A stretch of 5,704 nt of DNA. Source: Lachnospiraceae bacterium (GTDB lineage: Bacteria > Bacillota > Clostridia > Lachnospirales > Lachnospiraceae). The notes beneath the pieces were generated by a model, which had not been told where the DNA came from, made no database searches, and saw only the letters and a list, made by a program, of their open reading frames with translations. Each line of letters opens with the position of its first letter. Position 1 is the first letter of the stretch. Where the stretch lies: assembly GCA_900770535.1 (NCBI GenBank), contig CAAHDV010000218.1:1-5704 (forward strand). Reading direction: 5' to 3'. Shown piece by piece: positions 5,682 through 5,704 of the stretch. The translations under genes were made by a program, and so were the position numbers.

Positions 5682-5704
5682 AGATCGGAAGAGCACACGT
5701 CTGA
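5682..5704 (+). other. Illumina TruSeq adapter contamination at the contig end
   Basis: The last 23 bases begin AGATCGGAAGAGCACACG and match the start of the standard TruSeq read-1 adapter exactly. They are in frame with the hydrolase and translate to RSEEHTS, a known adapter artefact in protein databases. Biological sequence ends at or just before 5681. Confidence 0.97.

Noticed and set aside
5382..5696. Minus-strand ORF of 104 codons opposite the hydrolase
   Set aside because: Its start lies inside the adapter and its frame is the antisense of a clear coding gene; the leading LFRS is adapter translation.

Overview
The window looks like chromosomal DNA from a Gram-positive anaerobe of the Clostridia, plausibly a gut Lachnospiraceae-type organism. 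That placement is inference. It rests on strong AGGAGG-type ribosome binding sites, sigma-A-like promoters, roughly balanced base composition with AT-rich intergenic DNA, and a group I ECF importer with a two-domain ATPase. No mobile element, RNA gene or CRISPR array is visible. The window is a contig end: its last 23 bases (5682-5704) are Illumina TruSeq adapter, not genome.

Most of the window is one leftward (minus-strand) operon. From a promoter near 5009-5037 it reads through a leader of about 135 nt, a nucleoside phosphorylase (4865-4140), an ECF S component (4029-3427), EcfT (3400-2627) and a fused two-NBD EcfA ATPase (2636-801). It ends at a strong hairpin terminator (756-730). EcfT and EcfA overlap by 10 nt, so their translation is probably coupled. 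The S, T and A subunits sit together, which makes this a self-contained (dedicated) vitamin/nucleoside-type importer. The adjoining phosphorylase suggests that the cargo is a nucleoside, cleaved to base and (deoxy)ribose-1-phosphate once inside.

Left of the terminator, a sodium:neurotransmitter-symporter (SNF/NSS) gene starts at 671 and runs off the left edge. Its -35 element lies inside the terminator hairpin. On the right, an isochorismatase-like cysteine hydrolase starts at 5214 on the plus strand, divergent from the operon across a 327-bp regulatory region that holds one promoter in each direction. The gene is cut by the contig end after 156 genuine codons.

The most interesting points are the possible nucleoside-salvage module of unknown specificity, a phosphorylase whose base-binding positions match neither uridine phosphorylase nor DeoD, an EcfA with one apparently degenerate composite ATP site, and several candidate RNA or operator structures in the operon leader and spacers.
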